Shown: positions 1 to 9,719, numbered from the stretch's first letter. The stretch: 34,961 nucleotides of DNA from a bacterium (GCA_021158435.1 JAGGUQ010000005.1:64527-99487), one strand, 5' to 3'. Notes: generated by a model from the letters alone, not told the origin. Made by a program: numbers and translations.

Positions 1-321
1 AAACTGTTAACGAGAAGTTGGGGAAACATTTATTATTTTTGGATTTAGACAACTTATGTGATATTTAGCTTTAGAAATATCTGCCATAATTATTTCTTCT
101 TATAAATTGATGATTTTTCAGTAATAATCTTTTAGTAAATTCTAATGATTGTATTGTTGCAATATAATAAATTTTTGAAATTAGTAAAGTGAAAACAATC
201 AAATTATGCACCCTTTTATTTCTATTTTTTCTAAGTTCACCACACCTAATCTTTCAACTCTCTGCCTTGTTCCATTAAAAACTTGCATCGGCAAATATTC
301 AAAACAAATTCCCAAAAGTCC

Positions 322-410
322 GTCATCCCAGAATAATCCTGGAGTCCGGAACATCCCGGAGAACATTCCGGAGGTAGTCTCCGGAGGTAGACTCCGGGAG
401 GGTCAGGAGA
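322..410. repeat. GC-rich modular palindromic repeat cluster (copy 1)
   Basis: CCGGAG/CTCCGG inverted units, e.g. 367-399 TCCGGAGGTAGTCTCCGGAGGTAGACTCCGGGA; near-identical 33-mer recurs at 25535-25567; strongly GC-rich against AT-rich surroundings. Confidence 0.85.
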
Positions 411-434
411 TATCCAAACCGATAAACCCTAATG

Positions 435-1202
435 TCATTTCAATTTTATTAAACCTATACCTGCCCAATTCTGATCCCAACTTTTAACGAATTCTACGTA
501 CTTGTATTTAAATTTTATCTCGTCCCAAAATCTACTTACTTCACAGCCAGTTTCAGAAGGATGCCGGACTATATCATGCAATGCTACCACTCCTCCTTTT
601 TTAACTAAAGGGCTATACATTTCAAAATCTTTTTTTACCCCCTCATAGGTATGGTCGCCATCTATAAACAAGAAATCCAGCTTTCTATCTCCTAATATAG
701 ATTTTACCTTTTCTAATGTTCCCTTTTCGTGAGAATTTGCTCTAATTAAGCAAATCTTCTGTTTTGATGAAGCAAATGATTTAAATAAAGGTGTTAATAA
801 AGGTATTTTCCATTTTGGATAACCTTTTCTAAACTCTCCTCCTAACAAATCAACACTTATTATCGTAGCATTCTTTGAGGCAATTTTAGAAAATAAAAAT
901 AAAGTTCCCCCCTTGTCAGTTCCAATTTCAAGAATGTAGTTCAGATTTAATTTTTTTAAAAGCATTAAGAGCTGCAAAATTTCCTCTCGAACTTGGGCAG
1001 GCCTAATTAGACCCTTCCCAACAGTAAAACTAAAGTCTACCAACTCACTTAAATTGCTCGGTTTGAAATTTTTAATTCTAATTAGCCAAATTGGCAGAAG
1101 TGCTCCTTTTACTGCATATTTATGAAAAATTTTTACAAACTTGTAAAAAAATTTTTCTTTAAAAACCTTAATCCCCCTCTGACTTATTTGACGCATAACC
1201 AA
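435..1202 (-). CDS. Class I SAM-dependent methyltransferase (Methyltransf_24 / cephalosporin hydroxylase-like)
   Basis: ILEIGTDKGGTLFLFSKIA glycine-rich SAM motif, LDFLFIDGDHTYEGVKKDFEMYSPLVKKGGVVALHDI. Confidence 0.8.
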   Translation of the reverse strand: MVMRQISQRGIKVFKEKFFYKFVKIFHKYAVKGALLPIWLIRIKNFKPSNLSELVDFSFTVGKGLIRPAQVREEILQLLMLLKKLNLNYILEIGTDKGGTLFLFSKIASKNATIISVDLLGGEFRKGYPKWKIPLLTPLFKSFASSKQKICLIRANSHEKGTLEKVKSILGDRKLDFLFIDGDHTYEGVKKDFEMYSPLVKKGGVVALHDIVRHPSETGCEVSRFWDEIKFKYKYVEFVKSWDQNWAGIGLIKLK

Positions 1203-1281
1203 ATCACTTTTAGAAATCTTAATCCTTGAAACAAGTTTAGTATTCCATGCAACATAACATAAAAACTATTTTGGCTATTTT

Positions 1282-2028
1282 CTAATTTAAAAATACAATC
1301 AAAGAAAAGAATAAAATCAACAAACAACCTAAACTAATAAATAAATAATGCCTGATTGACTCTTTATATTTAGGAAGAGTGATTGTTTGTTCTTCAAGTC
1401 CTTGCTTGGTTAAATCTTTTTGAAATGAAACAAGGACTACATTAATCTCGTTGTCTTTTGGGAAAACAATCCCTTTTCCTGAAATAAAATCTCCCTGCTT
1501 AATTAACTCTTTATTCAAACCAAGCGAATCTTTAACCTCGCAAACAATTCCAAAATTTTCATTAACCCAAAGGTAAACTCTATCACTTTGTTTTTCTATT
1601 ACCTCTCCTGATACATTAACTAACTGCAATGGGTAAAAACTTTCTTTTTCTAATTTTATTGTTTCAACTGAAGATAAATCACCCTTATCAATCACTGCAA
1701 TATCCTCCTTACTTTTTATCTTTATTCTTGGATAATTAAAAGGAAAAGACAATTCCCCTTTTACTTCAATTAGATCCCCAGAATCAACTACAGGAAAATC
1801 CTGCCAGTGAGAATAAACTTCTGCCCCATCTAAATAAAAAATTCTCTTTCCTAAAACTCCTGGTTCAACAATCACCCTTGCTTTATAAAGAACTTTTGTC
1901 CCTGGATCTAAATTAGAAAAACTCTCAGGCTTAGTTATTTCTAAATATTCAATAGCAAATGCATTCTGATAAAGCCCAAAACTTAACAAAAATATAAAGA
2001 AAATAAAAAAGACTTTTATTTTTCTCAT
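1282..2028 (-). CDS. Hypothetical exported/membrane protein (signal peptide, possible OB-like beta-rich region, C-terminal TM)
   Basis: N-terminal hydrophobic signal, C-terminal HYLFISLGCLLILFFSLIVFLN; start overlaps the sigma factor stop. Confidence 0.6.
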   Translation of the reverse strand: MRKIKVFFIFFIFLLSFGLYQNAFAIEYLEITKPESFSNLDPGTKVLYKARVIVEPGVLGKRIFYLDGAEVYSHWQDFPVVDSGDLIEVKGELSFPFNYPRIKIKSKEDIAVIDKGDLSSVETIKLEKESFYPLQLVNVSGEVIEKQSDRVYLWVNENFGIVCEVKDSLGLNKELIKQGDFISGKGIVFPKDNEINVVLVSFQKDLTKQGLEEQTITLPKYKESIRHYLFISLGCLLILFFSLIVFLN

Positions 2029-2576
2029 TTATTGTCTTTGTTGCTATCTAATTTTAAATTCTTTTTCAATAACTTTATCCCCCGATGAGCTCTTTGTCTT
2101 AAAGTAGAAGGAGAAACATCCAAAATATCTGCTATTTCCTTCCAAGAAAACCCTTCAAAATAATGTAAAAGAACCGGCTCTTGATATTCCTCTTTTAATT
2201 GTGAAACTGCTTCTTTTAATTTCTTTAAATCATAATTTAAGGGCAAATCATCATCATTTTTTAATTCCCCCTCAGGAACATCATCTAAAGAATCAGTATG
2301 TTTTTTTGATCTCTCTCTGTAAAAGTCAATAATTTTTCTTCTGGCTATCTTAAAAATAAAAGCACGGAAGTTTTCAACTTCCTCTTTTTTTAAAAATTCA
2401 AAAATTTTTAAAAAGCATTCACTGGTTAAGTCTCTAGCCACATCCTCTACCCCAACTCGAATAAAAATAAATCGATAAACCGAGTCAACATATTTATCAT
2501 AGAAAAAGCTAAAAGCGCTTTTATTCCCTTTTCTTATTTCCTGAATCAAAATTTTTTCGTGAAAAGATGAAAACAT
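2025..2576 (-). CDS. ECF-type sigma-70 family RNA polymerase sigma factor
   Basis: Region 2 (YRFIFIRVGVEDVARDLTSECFLKIF) and region 4 HTH (YQEPVLLHYFEGFSWKEIADILDVSPSTLRQRAHRGIKLLKK). Confidence 0.92.
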   Translation of the reverse strand: MFSSFHEKILIQEIRKGNKSAFSFFYDKYVDSVYRFIFIRVGVEDVARDLTSECFLKIFEFLKKEEVENFRAFIFKIARRKIIDFYRERSKKHTDSLDDVPEGELKNDDDLPLNYDLKKLKEAVSQLKEEYQEPVLLHYFEGFSWKEIADILDVSPSTLRQRAHRGIKLLKKNLKLDSNKDNK

Positions 2577-2639
2577 AGAACAAAAACAGCAATCTTAAAT
2601 CTAATTAAAAACCATTTTCTGCGAAGACTGCTGCCTTTA

Positions 2640-3305
2640 TTACAAAAGATTAAAATTATTAATAACTAAATTAAAGCTATAACCCAAATAATTCGCCGCC
2701 TCTCTACAATAAGCCATTCTTTCTGTAAAAATTTCAAAATATTCCATAACTGGGCAAATGTCTGTTTCAATTTTAAGCTCTAATTTTATCTTTTTCTCTT
2801 TTTTGTCAACCTCAATTTTGTTTTCTTTTGTAGCAAAATTCACTCTGTCGTGAATGTCTGCTTTTATCTGATCGCCATTTGGCTCAACCACTCGAGTAAA
2901 ATGTACATCTGATTTATCAGCCAAAACCAAGATAGCTGAAACTTTGCTTGTAAATTTCATTTCGTACTTGTCATGATTGGCTATTGCCTGAATCAAAATA
3001 CTTAAATTTTTAGGATCTAATTTATTCCCAAAAATCTGGCTAGCTAATAAAGCTCCCCAGTAATGATGCTGATTTCTTCCTAAAAAATTTCCAAAATCAT
3101 GCAAATAACCAGCAATTGCTGCCAATTCCCTTTGTTCTTTTGAAAGGCCTATTTTTTGCGCTAAAAAATAAGCTCTTTTACTAACAAGATCGCTGTGCCT
3201 CTGCCCATGTTCAGTAAAACCTAATGCTCTTAAAGCAATTTCTGTCTGTTTTATATATTCCTTAACATATGGATTGTTTTTAACCTGCTCTAGTGTTAAG
3301 TTCAT
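2640..3305 (-). CDS. HD domain-containing phosphohydrolase
   Basis: HGQRHSDLVSKRA...AGYLHDFGNFLGRNQHHYWG...NHD metal-binding HD motif set. Confidence 0.82.
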   Translation of the reverse strand: MNLTLEQVKNNPYVKEYIKQTEIALRALGFTEHGQRHSDLVSKRAYFLAQKIGLSKEQRELAAIAGYLHDFGNFLGRNQHHYWGALLASQIFGNKLDPKNLSILIQAIANHDKYEMKFTSKVSAILVLADKSDVHFTRVVEPNGDQIKADIHDRVNFATKENKIEVDKKEKKIKLELKIETDICPVMEYFEIFTERMAYCREAANYLGYSFNLVINNFNLL

Positions 3306-4621
3306 ACCAAAATAAATTTCTTCTCAAGATAATTTTTAATTTCAGGTATTTTAACCCTTTCCTGCTCCATTGTTTTATAATCCCGTATTGTAACTGAATT
3401 ATCTTTTAGGGTATCAAAATCTACTGTTAAACAATAAGGTGTCCCAATTTCATCCTGCCGACGGTAACGACGACCTATTGAGCCTTTCTCATCATAAACA
3501 ACTACCCAGCATTTTAAAAGATCTTTAAATATATCCTGACTTATTTTAATTAACTTAGCATCCTTTACTAAAGGTAAAACAGCAGCCTTTACTGGTGATA
3601 AAAACCAGGGCAATGATAAGAAAACTTCCGGTTGAGACTTTGAGGATTGCTTGCTTCTTCCTTTTGGAAATTCATGATAATGTTCACAAAGTAAAGCCAG
3701 AAAAATTCTTTCCAAACCTGCAGAGGGCTCAATAACATAAGGGATATATTTTTCTCCTGTTTGAGAATCAAGAAAAGATAAATCTTCTCCAGAAAATTTA
3801 GAATGAGTTTTCAAATCAAAGTCTCCTCTATTGGCTATACCTTCTATCTCCTTCCACCCCCAAGGAAATTTATATTCAATATCAACAGTTGCTTTAGAAT
3901 AATGAGCTAATTCCTCATGACTATGCTCTCTAAATCTTAAATGCTTTGAATCAAAACCCATTTTTATATACCAATCCATCCGCTCTTTTTTCCATTTTTC
4001 AAAAAATTCATCTGCTTGTTCAGGTTTTACAAAATATTCTAATTCCATCTGTTCAAACTCTCTTAAACGAAAAATAAAATTACCAACTGTTATTTCATTT
4101 CTAAAAGACTTACCTATTTGAGCAATCCCAAAAGGAATTCTTGCTCTTTGAGTTTGATAAACATTCTTAAAATTTATAAAAATGCCCTGAGCTGTTTCTG
4201 GTCTTAAATAAACAAGGTTCTCTGAACCCTGAACTGGCCCAAGGTAAGTTTCAAACATTGTTCTAAATTTACGCGGAGGAGTTAATTCTCCTGAACAAAC
4301 TGGGCAACGAGTATCATTTATTTCATCCTTTTTAAATCTTTGATGGCACTTTTTACACTCAACTAAATCATCTGTAAAATTTGCTAAATGCCCTGAAGCC
4401 TCCCAAACCTTAGGGTGTAAAATAATAGCTGTATCTATTGGATATACTTCTGGGTGCTCAGTAACTACTTTTTTCCACCAAAAAGACTTAATGTTATTCT
4501 TCAACTCCACTCCTAATGGACCAAAATCATAACTTGCTTGAAGCCCACCATAAATTTCTGAGCTAACAAAAACAAATCCGCGTCTTTTAGTTAAAGAAAC
4601 AATTTTATCAATCAAATTCAT
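3302..4621 (-). CDS. glyQS: Glycyl-tRNA synthetase (dimeric alpha2 type)
   Basis: Class II aaRS: YGGLQASYDFGPLGVELKNNIKSFWW, MFETYLGPVQGSENLVYLRPETAQGIFINFKNV, CX2C zinc pairs, C-terminal anticodon-binding domain. Confidence 0.96.
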   Translation of the reverse strand: MNLIDKIVSLTKRRGFVFVSSEIYGGLQASYDFGPLGVELKNNIKSFWWKKVVTEHPEVYPIDTAIILHPKVWEASGHLANFTDDLVECKKCHQRFKKDEINDTRCPVCSGELTPPRKFRTMFETYLGPVQGSENLVYLRPETAQGIFINFKNVYQTQRARIPFGIAQIGKSFRNEITVGNFIFRLREFEQMELEYFVKPEQADEFFEKWKKERMDWYIKMGFDSKHLRFREHSHEELAHYSKATVDIEYKFPWGWKEIEGIANRGDFDLKTHSKFSGEDLSFLDSQTGEKYIPYVIEPSAGLERIFLALLCEHYHEFPKGRSKQSSKSQPEVFLSLPWFLSPVKAAVLPLVKDAKLIKISQDIFKDLLKCWVVVYDEKGSIGRRYRRQDEIGTPYCLTVDFDTLKDNSVTIRDYKTMEQERVKIPEIKNYLEKKFILV

Positions 4622-4658
4622 ATTTAATATTTTACTAATTTCTTTAAAAAAGAAAAGG

Positions 4659-5600
4659 CTAAGCTAAATAAACAATTTCTTCACAAAGTTGAAGACCAAA
4701 CTTTGTTCTTACTTTTTGTTTTATCAAAGAAATTAAAATTAAAACATCATCAGCAGTTGCTCCACCCAAATTAACAATAAAATTTGCATGCTTTTGACTA
4801 ACCTGCGCTTTACCAATAGTTTTTCCTTTAAAGCCCATTCTATCTAAAAGCCAACTAACAGGAAGAACTCCTTTTTTACAAAATTCTTCAGGAAAACCAA
4901 ATTCCTTTTTTATTTTCTCCAAACTAGAAGGAGGTATTTCCTTTAAATTAATATTTTTAAATACACAACCAGCGCTGGGAAGACTTGGTAGATTAGCCCT
5001 TTTTTGCCTATATTCTGCCATTAAAGCTTTAATCTTGTCTTGGCTTGAATTTTTCATCTTTAGTTCAATTTGAGTAATCACTCCTTGCTTTTCCTGAAAA
5101 CAAGAATATCGATAAGAAAAATCACAATCTTTATTTAAGTAGCACCTAATCTTTAAAGAATGATAATCCAAAAAATAAACACTTTGAACTAAGTTAGAAA
5201 TAAATTGATTAGATAAACCAGCATTAGCAAAAACAGCCCCACCTAAAGTTCCAGGAATTCCTACAAGAAATTCTCCCCCACTTAATTCATTAACTAAAGC
5301 AAATTCTAAAAATTCTGATAAAAACACCCCACTCCCGGCAATAATTATATCTCCTCTTTTTTCTAATTTTTTAAGCTCATTCTTTATTACTAAGCCAGAA
5401 AAACCTTTATCTGAAACTAAAATATTACTTCCACCACCTAAAATAAAAAAGGGCAATTTTTTTTCTTTTGCCCAAATTAATGATTGTTTTAAAATCTCTA
5501 AATTTAAAGCACGAACAAAATATTCAGCTGAACCACCAATCTTAAAAGTCGTCAAAGAAGCCAAGCTTACATTTCTTTGAATAAATTTAGGAATATCCAT
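4659..5600 (-). CDS. murB: UDP-N-acetylmuramate dehydrogenase
   Basis: TTFKIGGSAEYFV, ILGGGSNILVSDKGFSGLVI, GIPGTLGGAVFANAG, YRYSCFQ, PSAGCVFKN. Confidence 0.95.
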   Translation of the reverse strand: MDIPKFIQRNVSLASLTTFKIGGSAEYFVRALNLEILKQSLIWAKEKKLPFFILGGGSNILVSDKGFSGLVIKNELKKLEKRGDIIIAGSGVFLSEFLEFALVNELSGGEFLVGIPGTLGGAVFANAGLSNQFISNLVQSVYFLDYHSLKIRCYLNKDCDFSYRYSCFQEKQGVITQIELKMKNSSQDKIKALMAEYRQKRANLPSLPSAGCVFKNINLKEIPPSSLEKIKKEFGFPEEFCKKGVLPVSWLLDRMGFKGKTIGKAQVSQKHANFIVNLGGATADDVLILISLIKQKVRTKFGLQLCEEIVYLA

Positions 5601-5606
5601 TTAAGT

Positions 5607-5939
5607 TTATCTACCTAAAGAAGCAAAATACTCTTGCGAAAAGTCTTCTAATGCTTTTGCTACTTTTTGAGGATAATCAGGAATGCGGGAAGAAAAAAAC
5701 TCTCTTACCTTTTCAACATCAGGATTCTCCTTTAAAAGATTTTCAAAATCAGCCAATCCTTTTTCATCTAAATAATTCAAAGAAATCAATCCTAGTCTCC
5801 TCTGTACTTGTTCAACTAGCCTTTTCTTGTAAGTTTGCAATTCCTCTTCAGGTAGGGTTATTTCTGCCTGTTTAACTAACTCGTCAACAAATTTTACAAT
5901 TGGATCTTGTTCTGCCATAAAAAGATAAGTTAAAATCAA
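5607..5939 (-). CDS. Hypothetical protein (small helical, possibly DUF5663-like)
   Basis: Intact 110 aa ORF directly upstream of murB on the same strand; family assignment only by impression. Confidence 0.6.
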   Translation of the reverse strand: MILTYLFMAEQDPIVKFVDELVKQAEITLPEEELQTYKKRLVEQVQRRLGLISLNYLDEKGLADFENLLKENPDVEKVREFFSSRIPDYPQKVAKALEDFSQEYFASLGR

Positions 5940-5959
5940 TAATTAAAATATAATTAAAC

Positions 5960-7393
5960 CTATTTTGAAGTGGATTTTAATTGTGACTCTAAGGGGTTCT
6001 TTTCAACCAATTTCTTTAATAAATCCAAATCAGTATCTTGTTCAAGTCTAAAAATCTGTTTAGTTGCAGCTTCTGGGCTTAATGTTTCTAATCTATTTAC
6101 TGCATTGTAATAACGATTTCTTAATTCATTAAAGAAATTAAACTTATTTTGGACTTCAGTATTAAGCCTGTTAAATTCTTCAGTTATTTCCGTATAATCT
6201 TTTTTAAAACCTGGAATCTTTTCTATTATCTTACCAAAAAATCCTTTCCTCCTAGCTAAAAGGTCTTCTACTGTTTTAATTGCTTTTTCCTTTTCATCTA
6301 TTATTTTACACAAATCGCTATAAGCTTTACTAATATAAGGTTTTGTTCCTTGTATTTTTTCCTGCAAATCCTGAACGCGCTGATTTAATTCTTTAACAAG
6401 GCCGGAAGGAGCATTTTCTGCCCCGCCCATTATGTCAATAGCCTTAACCAAATCACTATCAGCTAATTTATCAACTGGTTTTGCAAAAACTTCTTCTAAA
6501 AATTCCCTATTTTCCGTAATATTACTTATTTGCTCTGGGCTAAGACTTAATGCCTTATTTTGCACTTCTTCTAATAAAGAAGGATTTTCATGGAGAAAAG
6601 AAAAATCAATTTCTGCCCCTGGCTGGATCATATTTGGATCTTCCAACCCTCCTTCTGCCATTATTCTATCCTTTATAGAATCAATAATATAATCTTTTTG
6701 AGCTCTTATTTCCTCTTCTGTTCCTTCTAAATTATTAAATGCTCCGGTTTTTTCTAAATGTTTTTCAACCACATCCCAAAGGCTTTCTCCTTTATTAACT
6801 TGCTCTATAGGCTCCACCCCAACAGTGGAAACTTTTTCTGCTTGCTCTACTGGGACAGCTTGCTCTTCAGCTTTAGCAGGATGAACAATATCTTCTAAGG
6901 CTTCCCCAATTAAAAACCCACCTGCTGCACCAGCAACTTTCCCAAGGGCTGAAAATACTTTTGCTTGTTTTTCTTTAGAAATCCTTCTTTTAACTAATTC
7001 TTCATAACTTTTTGTTGTTTTTTCTATATTGTACTCTGATTCTTTAATTTTTGCGCTTTCAATCTTAAAAATTAATTCTCTCAATCTAGCTGCTTCAGAA
7101 GGATTTGCTTTTTCCCAATCTTTATCTAAAAGTTGGGCTTTTGCTAAATGAAGCAAGCGTTCATTAATCTCTGCTAAATTCTCTTTTTCTAAATTTTGAG
7201 CATTTATTTGCCTTAAAATTTCAAATCTCTTTGATTTTTTAACTAAGGCACTTACTCCTGCTTCTCCCAGTTTCATTCCTGCATAAGCAAGCAAAACATT
7301 TCTTACTCCTGGGCAAGCTCGAGCTAAAAGTCCTGCAAAGGAAAAGATAGCTGCTGTTACCATTTTATCACTTACCCTTTCCCCCTCCAGCAA
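5960..7393 (-). CDS. Hypothetical coiled-coil protein with LysM-like segment
   Basis: Long Glu/Lys-rich ORF; Ala/Gly-rich N-terminal segment; VNKGESLWDVVEKHLEK resembles a LysM start; overlaps the upstream ORF by 26 nt. Confidence 0.7.
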   Translation of the reverse strand: MLEGERVSDKMVTAAIFSFAGLLARACPGVRNVLLAYAGMKLGEAGVSALVKKSKRFEILRQINAQNLEKENLAEINERLLHLAKAQLLDKDWEKANPSEAARLRELIFKIESAKIKESEYNIEKTTKSYEELVKRRISKEKQAKVFSALGKVAGAAGGFLIGEALEDIVHPAKAEEQAVPVEQAEKVSTVGVEPIEQVNKGESLWDVVEKHLEKTGAFNNLEGTEEEIRAQKDYIIDSIKDRIMAEGGLEDPNMIQPGAEIDFSFLHENPSLLEEVQNKALSLSPEQISNITENREFLEEVFAKPVDKLADSDLVKAIDIMGGAENAPSGLVKELNQRVQDLQEKIQGTKPYISKAYSDLCKIIDEKEKAIKTVEDLLARRKGFFGKIIEKIPGFKKDYTEITEEFNRLNTEVQNKFNFFNELRNRYYNAVNRLETLSPEAATKQIFRLEQDTDLDLLKKLVEKNPLESQLKSTSK

Positions 7394-8660
7394 GAGGCTT
7401 TAAAACTGCCTCCATTTTTTTGCCAGCTTTATTTAAGAAAGTATTATGCTTTCTTTCAAATTTTAAAGCTAAAATATTATTATTCCCTTCCAAATACAAA
7501 AGGGAATGTATTGCATCAACTCTATCTCTAATTTCTTCTTTAGAAAGCCCTTCTTCTTCTAAGTATTTTTCTAAAGATTCCCTATAAAGGATTCTCTGCT
7601 TTGCATATAATTTCTTTAAATCTTCTAATTTCTTGGTATTTCCTTTTAAAAATTCCTCTTCTGCTTGACGAATTTCTTGCCCTAAATCTGAATTTCCCTT
7701 TTCTTTTCCTTCAATTTGTTCTTGCTTAGCTACAGCTAATTCAGCAAGGATATTTTTTCTAATTTCCCTTTTTAAATCCAAAACTTCTGGGCTTTGTCCC
7801 TGGCAAAGCTCCTTCATTTCTAATTTTGCAGCTTCTTGCTCTTTTTTAGACTTCTTTCCTTTCCACCATGCTTCAGATAATCTAACTCCAGCAAGGGCTA
7901 AACCTGCACCTATACCCCCAGTTAAAGCACTTAATCCAAAGCCTGCTCCAATGTATAAGCCTAATCTTCCTATTGTTTTTAAAATTCTTTTTGCTTTTGC
8001 TGGTTTATTTTTTGCCTGAAACCAATCTAAAGCTGTTTGCTCTATTTTTGATTTTTGATTTTTAAAAACCTGAGAAACTACTTCCTCAGGCAAGTCTAAA
8101 TCTTTGGCTAATTGTTCAATATCTTCTTGGTCAGGTTCAGCTATGTCTTTAAATAATTTATGAATTGCCTCATCAATCTGTTTTTCTAATTCTTCTTCAG
8201 TTTCAATTTCCCTTGAATCTACAAATTTAAGTGTCTTTTTTAACCTTTCTTTTTCTTCTTCTGGAAGGTTGCTCTCTTCTAACTTTGCCAAATAAATCAA
8301 TTGCTTGTCGGACAAAACCTCTTTTTCTTTTATTTCTTGTTCTTGTTCTTTTTCTTCTCCTAATTCTTCTTTTTTTTGTTCTTGTTTTTCTTCTGGATGC
8401 TTTTTTCTTTCTAAATCATAGATCTCTTTTTCTAAAATTGAAATCTGCCTTTCTATTTCTTCTCTTTCGTCTTTTCCTTGGGCAGATTTCCAGGATTGTT
8501 CTAAATCCTTAATTTCTTTTCTAAGATAACTGTGTCTTGCTTGATAATAATCATCAAAATTTGCTTCTCCTAAAATAGTTTCCTTTTGTTCTTCCTGCAT
8601 CTGCTCTTGCTCCTCTGTTTTCTCTTCAGGAATGTTTTTAGAAAAGGATTCTTTAAACAT
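7368..8660 (-). CDS. Hypothetical coiled-coil protein with Gly/Ala-rich hydrophobic segment
   Basis: Glu/Lys/Gln-rich N-terminal half, hydrophobic LGLYIGAGFGLSALTGGIGAGLALAGVRL; preceded by a promoter-like sequence. Confidence 0.7.
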   Translation of the reverse strand: MFKESFSKNIPEEKTEEQEQMQEEQKETILGEANFDDYYQARHSYLRKEIKDLEQSWKSAQGKDEREEIERQISILEKEIYDLERKKHPEEKQEQKKEELGEEKEQEQEIKEKEVLSDKQLIYLAKLEESNLPEEEKERLKKTLKFVDSREIETEEELEKQIDEAIHKLFKDIAEPDQEDIEQLAKDLDLPEEVVSQVFKNQKSKIEQTALDWFQAKNKPAKAKRILKTIGRLGLYIGAGFGLSALTGGIGAGLALAGVRLSEAWWKGKKSKKEQEAAKLEMKELCQGQSPEVLDLKREIRKNILAELAVAKQEQIEGKEKGNSDLGQEIRQAEEEFLKGNTKKLEDLKKLYAKQRILYRESLEKYLEEEGLSKEEIRDRVDAIHSLLYLEGNNNILALKFERKHNTFLNKAGKKMEAVLKPLAGGGKGK

Positions 8661-8709
8661 AAAAGTATAATTAATGCAAATTATTATTTATCACCTTCTC
8701 TTATTTTGA

Positions 8710-8737
8710 ACAATAGCATTTTTTAAAAAAAAGTCAA
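8710..8737 (-). promoter_or_regulatory. Predicted sigma70-type promoter TTGACT-16-TATTGT for the 8660-7368 gene
   Basis: Reverse complement of agtcaa (8732-8737) and acaata (8710-8715). Confidence 0.5.
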
Positions 8738-8755
8738 GGTTTTCAACAATTAGGC

Positions 8756-8783
8756 TTGTTTTATAATTTTCAGATATTATAAT
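8756..8783 (+). promoter_or_regulatory. Predicted sigma70-type promoter TTGTTT-16-TATAAT for the corA-like gene
   Basis: TTGTTT at 8756-8761, TATAAT at 8778-8783, ATG at 8790. Confidence 0.6.
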
Positions 8784-8789
8784 ATTAAC

Positions 8790-9719
8790 ATGAATAAAAC
8801 ATCTATTCAAGAAATCAAAAAGAACAACATTCGCTGGATTAATGTCAATCGTATTACTGAATGGGAAATCAAGTACCTTGAAAACAGGTTTCATTTTCAT
8901 ATTCTTCATCTAAATGATTGCTTATCTTTAAGCCAAAAGCCGAAAATCGAAAAATACCAAGACTATATTTTTATGGCAATGATTTTCCCTATTTATCATA
9001 ATAAGCAAAGGAAGATCATTCCTACAGAAGTAGATTTTTTTATTGGGAAAGACTTTTTAGTTACTGTTCATAGAAATGAACTAATTCCTTTAATTAATTT
9101 CTTTAATTTATGTAAAATTGACTCTTCTCAAGCTGAAAAGTATATTTCCAACAGCCCCATTCACCTTGTTTATGCTATTTTAAAAAATATTGCCGACTAT
9201 TGTCTTCCTATTCTTGATACTCTTAATTCTAACATCTCTAATATTGAAGAAAATATAATCAAAGGATATGAAAAAAACATGGTTAAAGAAATTCTCGTTG
9301 TTAAGAGAAATATTATCAGCTTTAGACAAATCACCCAAAGTTATCGTTTAATTATTTCTAGGTTAATAAAAATATGCGAGGAATTCTTTTCCCTTAATTC
9401 ACTTAAAATATACCTTCAGGAATTATTAGAAACAACTGAGGAAATTTGGTTTGCTTTAGAAAATTTAAGCCAATGTATTGAAACCATTGAAACTACAAAC
9501 AATTCTTTAATATCTTTCCGACTTAATGAAATTATCAAAATCCTTACAATCATTTCGGTAATATTTCTTCCTCTTACCCTACTCAGCTCCTTGTTTGCTA
9601 TGGAAGTTCCTAACCTGCCTTTTAGCAAAAACCCCTATGGATTCTCAATTATTCTTTCAATAATGGCTGGCGTTTCCCTTCTTATGATAATTGTGTTTAA
9701 AAAGAAAAAATGGTTTTAA
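8790..9719 (+). CDS. corA: CorA-family magnesium/divalent cation transporter-like protein
   Basis: Cytoplasmic CorA-like region and two C-terminal TMs (ILTIISVIFLPLTLLSSLFAMEVPNLPF...[26 protein letters not shown]); GMN position reads AME. Confidence 0.85.
   Translation: MNKTSIQEIKKNNIRWINVNRITEWEIKYLENRFHFHILHLNDCLSLSQKPKIEKYQDYIFMAMIFPIYHNKQRKIIPTEVDFFIGKDFLVTVHRNELIPLINFFNLCKIDSSQAEKYISNSPIHLVYAILKNIADYCLPILDTLNSNISNIEENIIKGYEKNMVKEILVVKRNIISFRQITQSYRLIISRLIKICEEFFSLNSLKIYLQELLETTEEIWFALENLSQCIETIETTNNSLISFRLNEIIKILTIISVIFLPLTLLSSLFAMEVPNLPFSKNPYGFSIILSIMAGVSLLMIIVFKKKKWF

Noticed and set aside
322-410. Palindromic cluster as a CRISPR array
   Set aside because: Units are contiguous GC-rich inverted repeats with no regular unique spacers and no cas genes.
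206-487. 93-aa plus-strand ORF
   Set aside because: Runs through the palindromic repeat cluster and overlaps the methyltransferase end; composition is not protein-like.
3589-3771. 60-aa minus-strand ORF inside glyQS
   Set aside because: Alternative frame within a well-supported synthetase.
8231-8512. Leu/Phe-rich plus-strand ORF
   Set aside because: Antisense of a Glu/Lys-rich coiled-coil gene, which naturally gives Leu/Phe-rich reading.
8691-8909. 72-aa minus-strand ORF overlapping the corA start
   Set aside because: Antisense to the corA-like gene and covers the divergent promoter region; no family signal.
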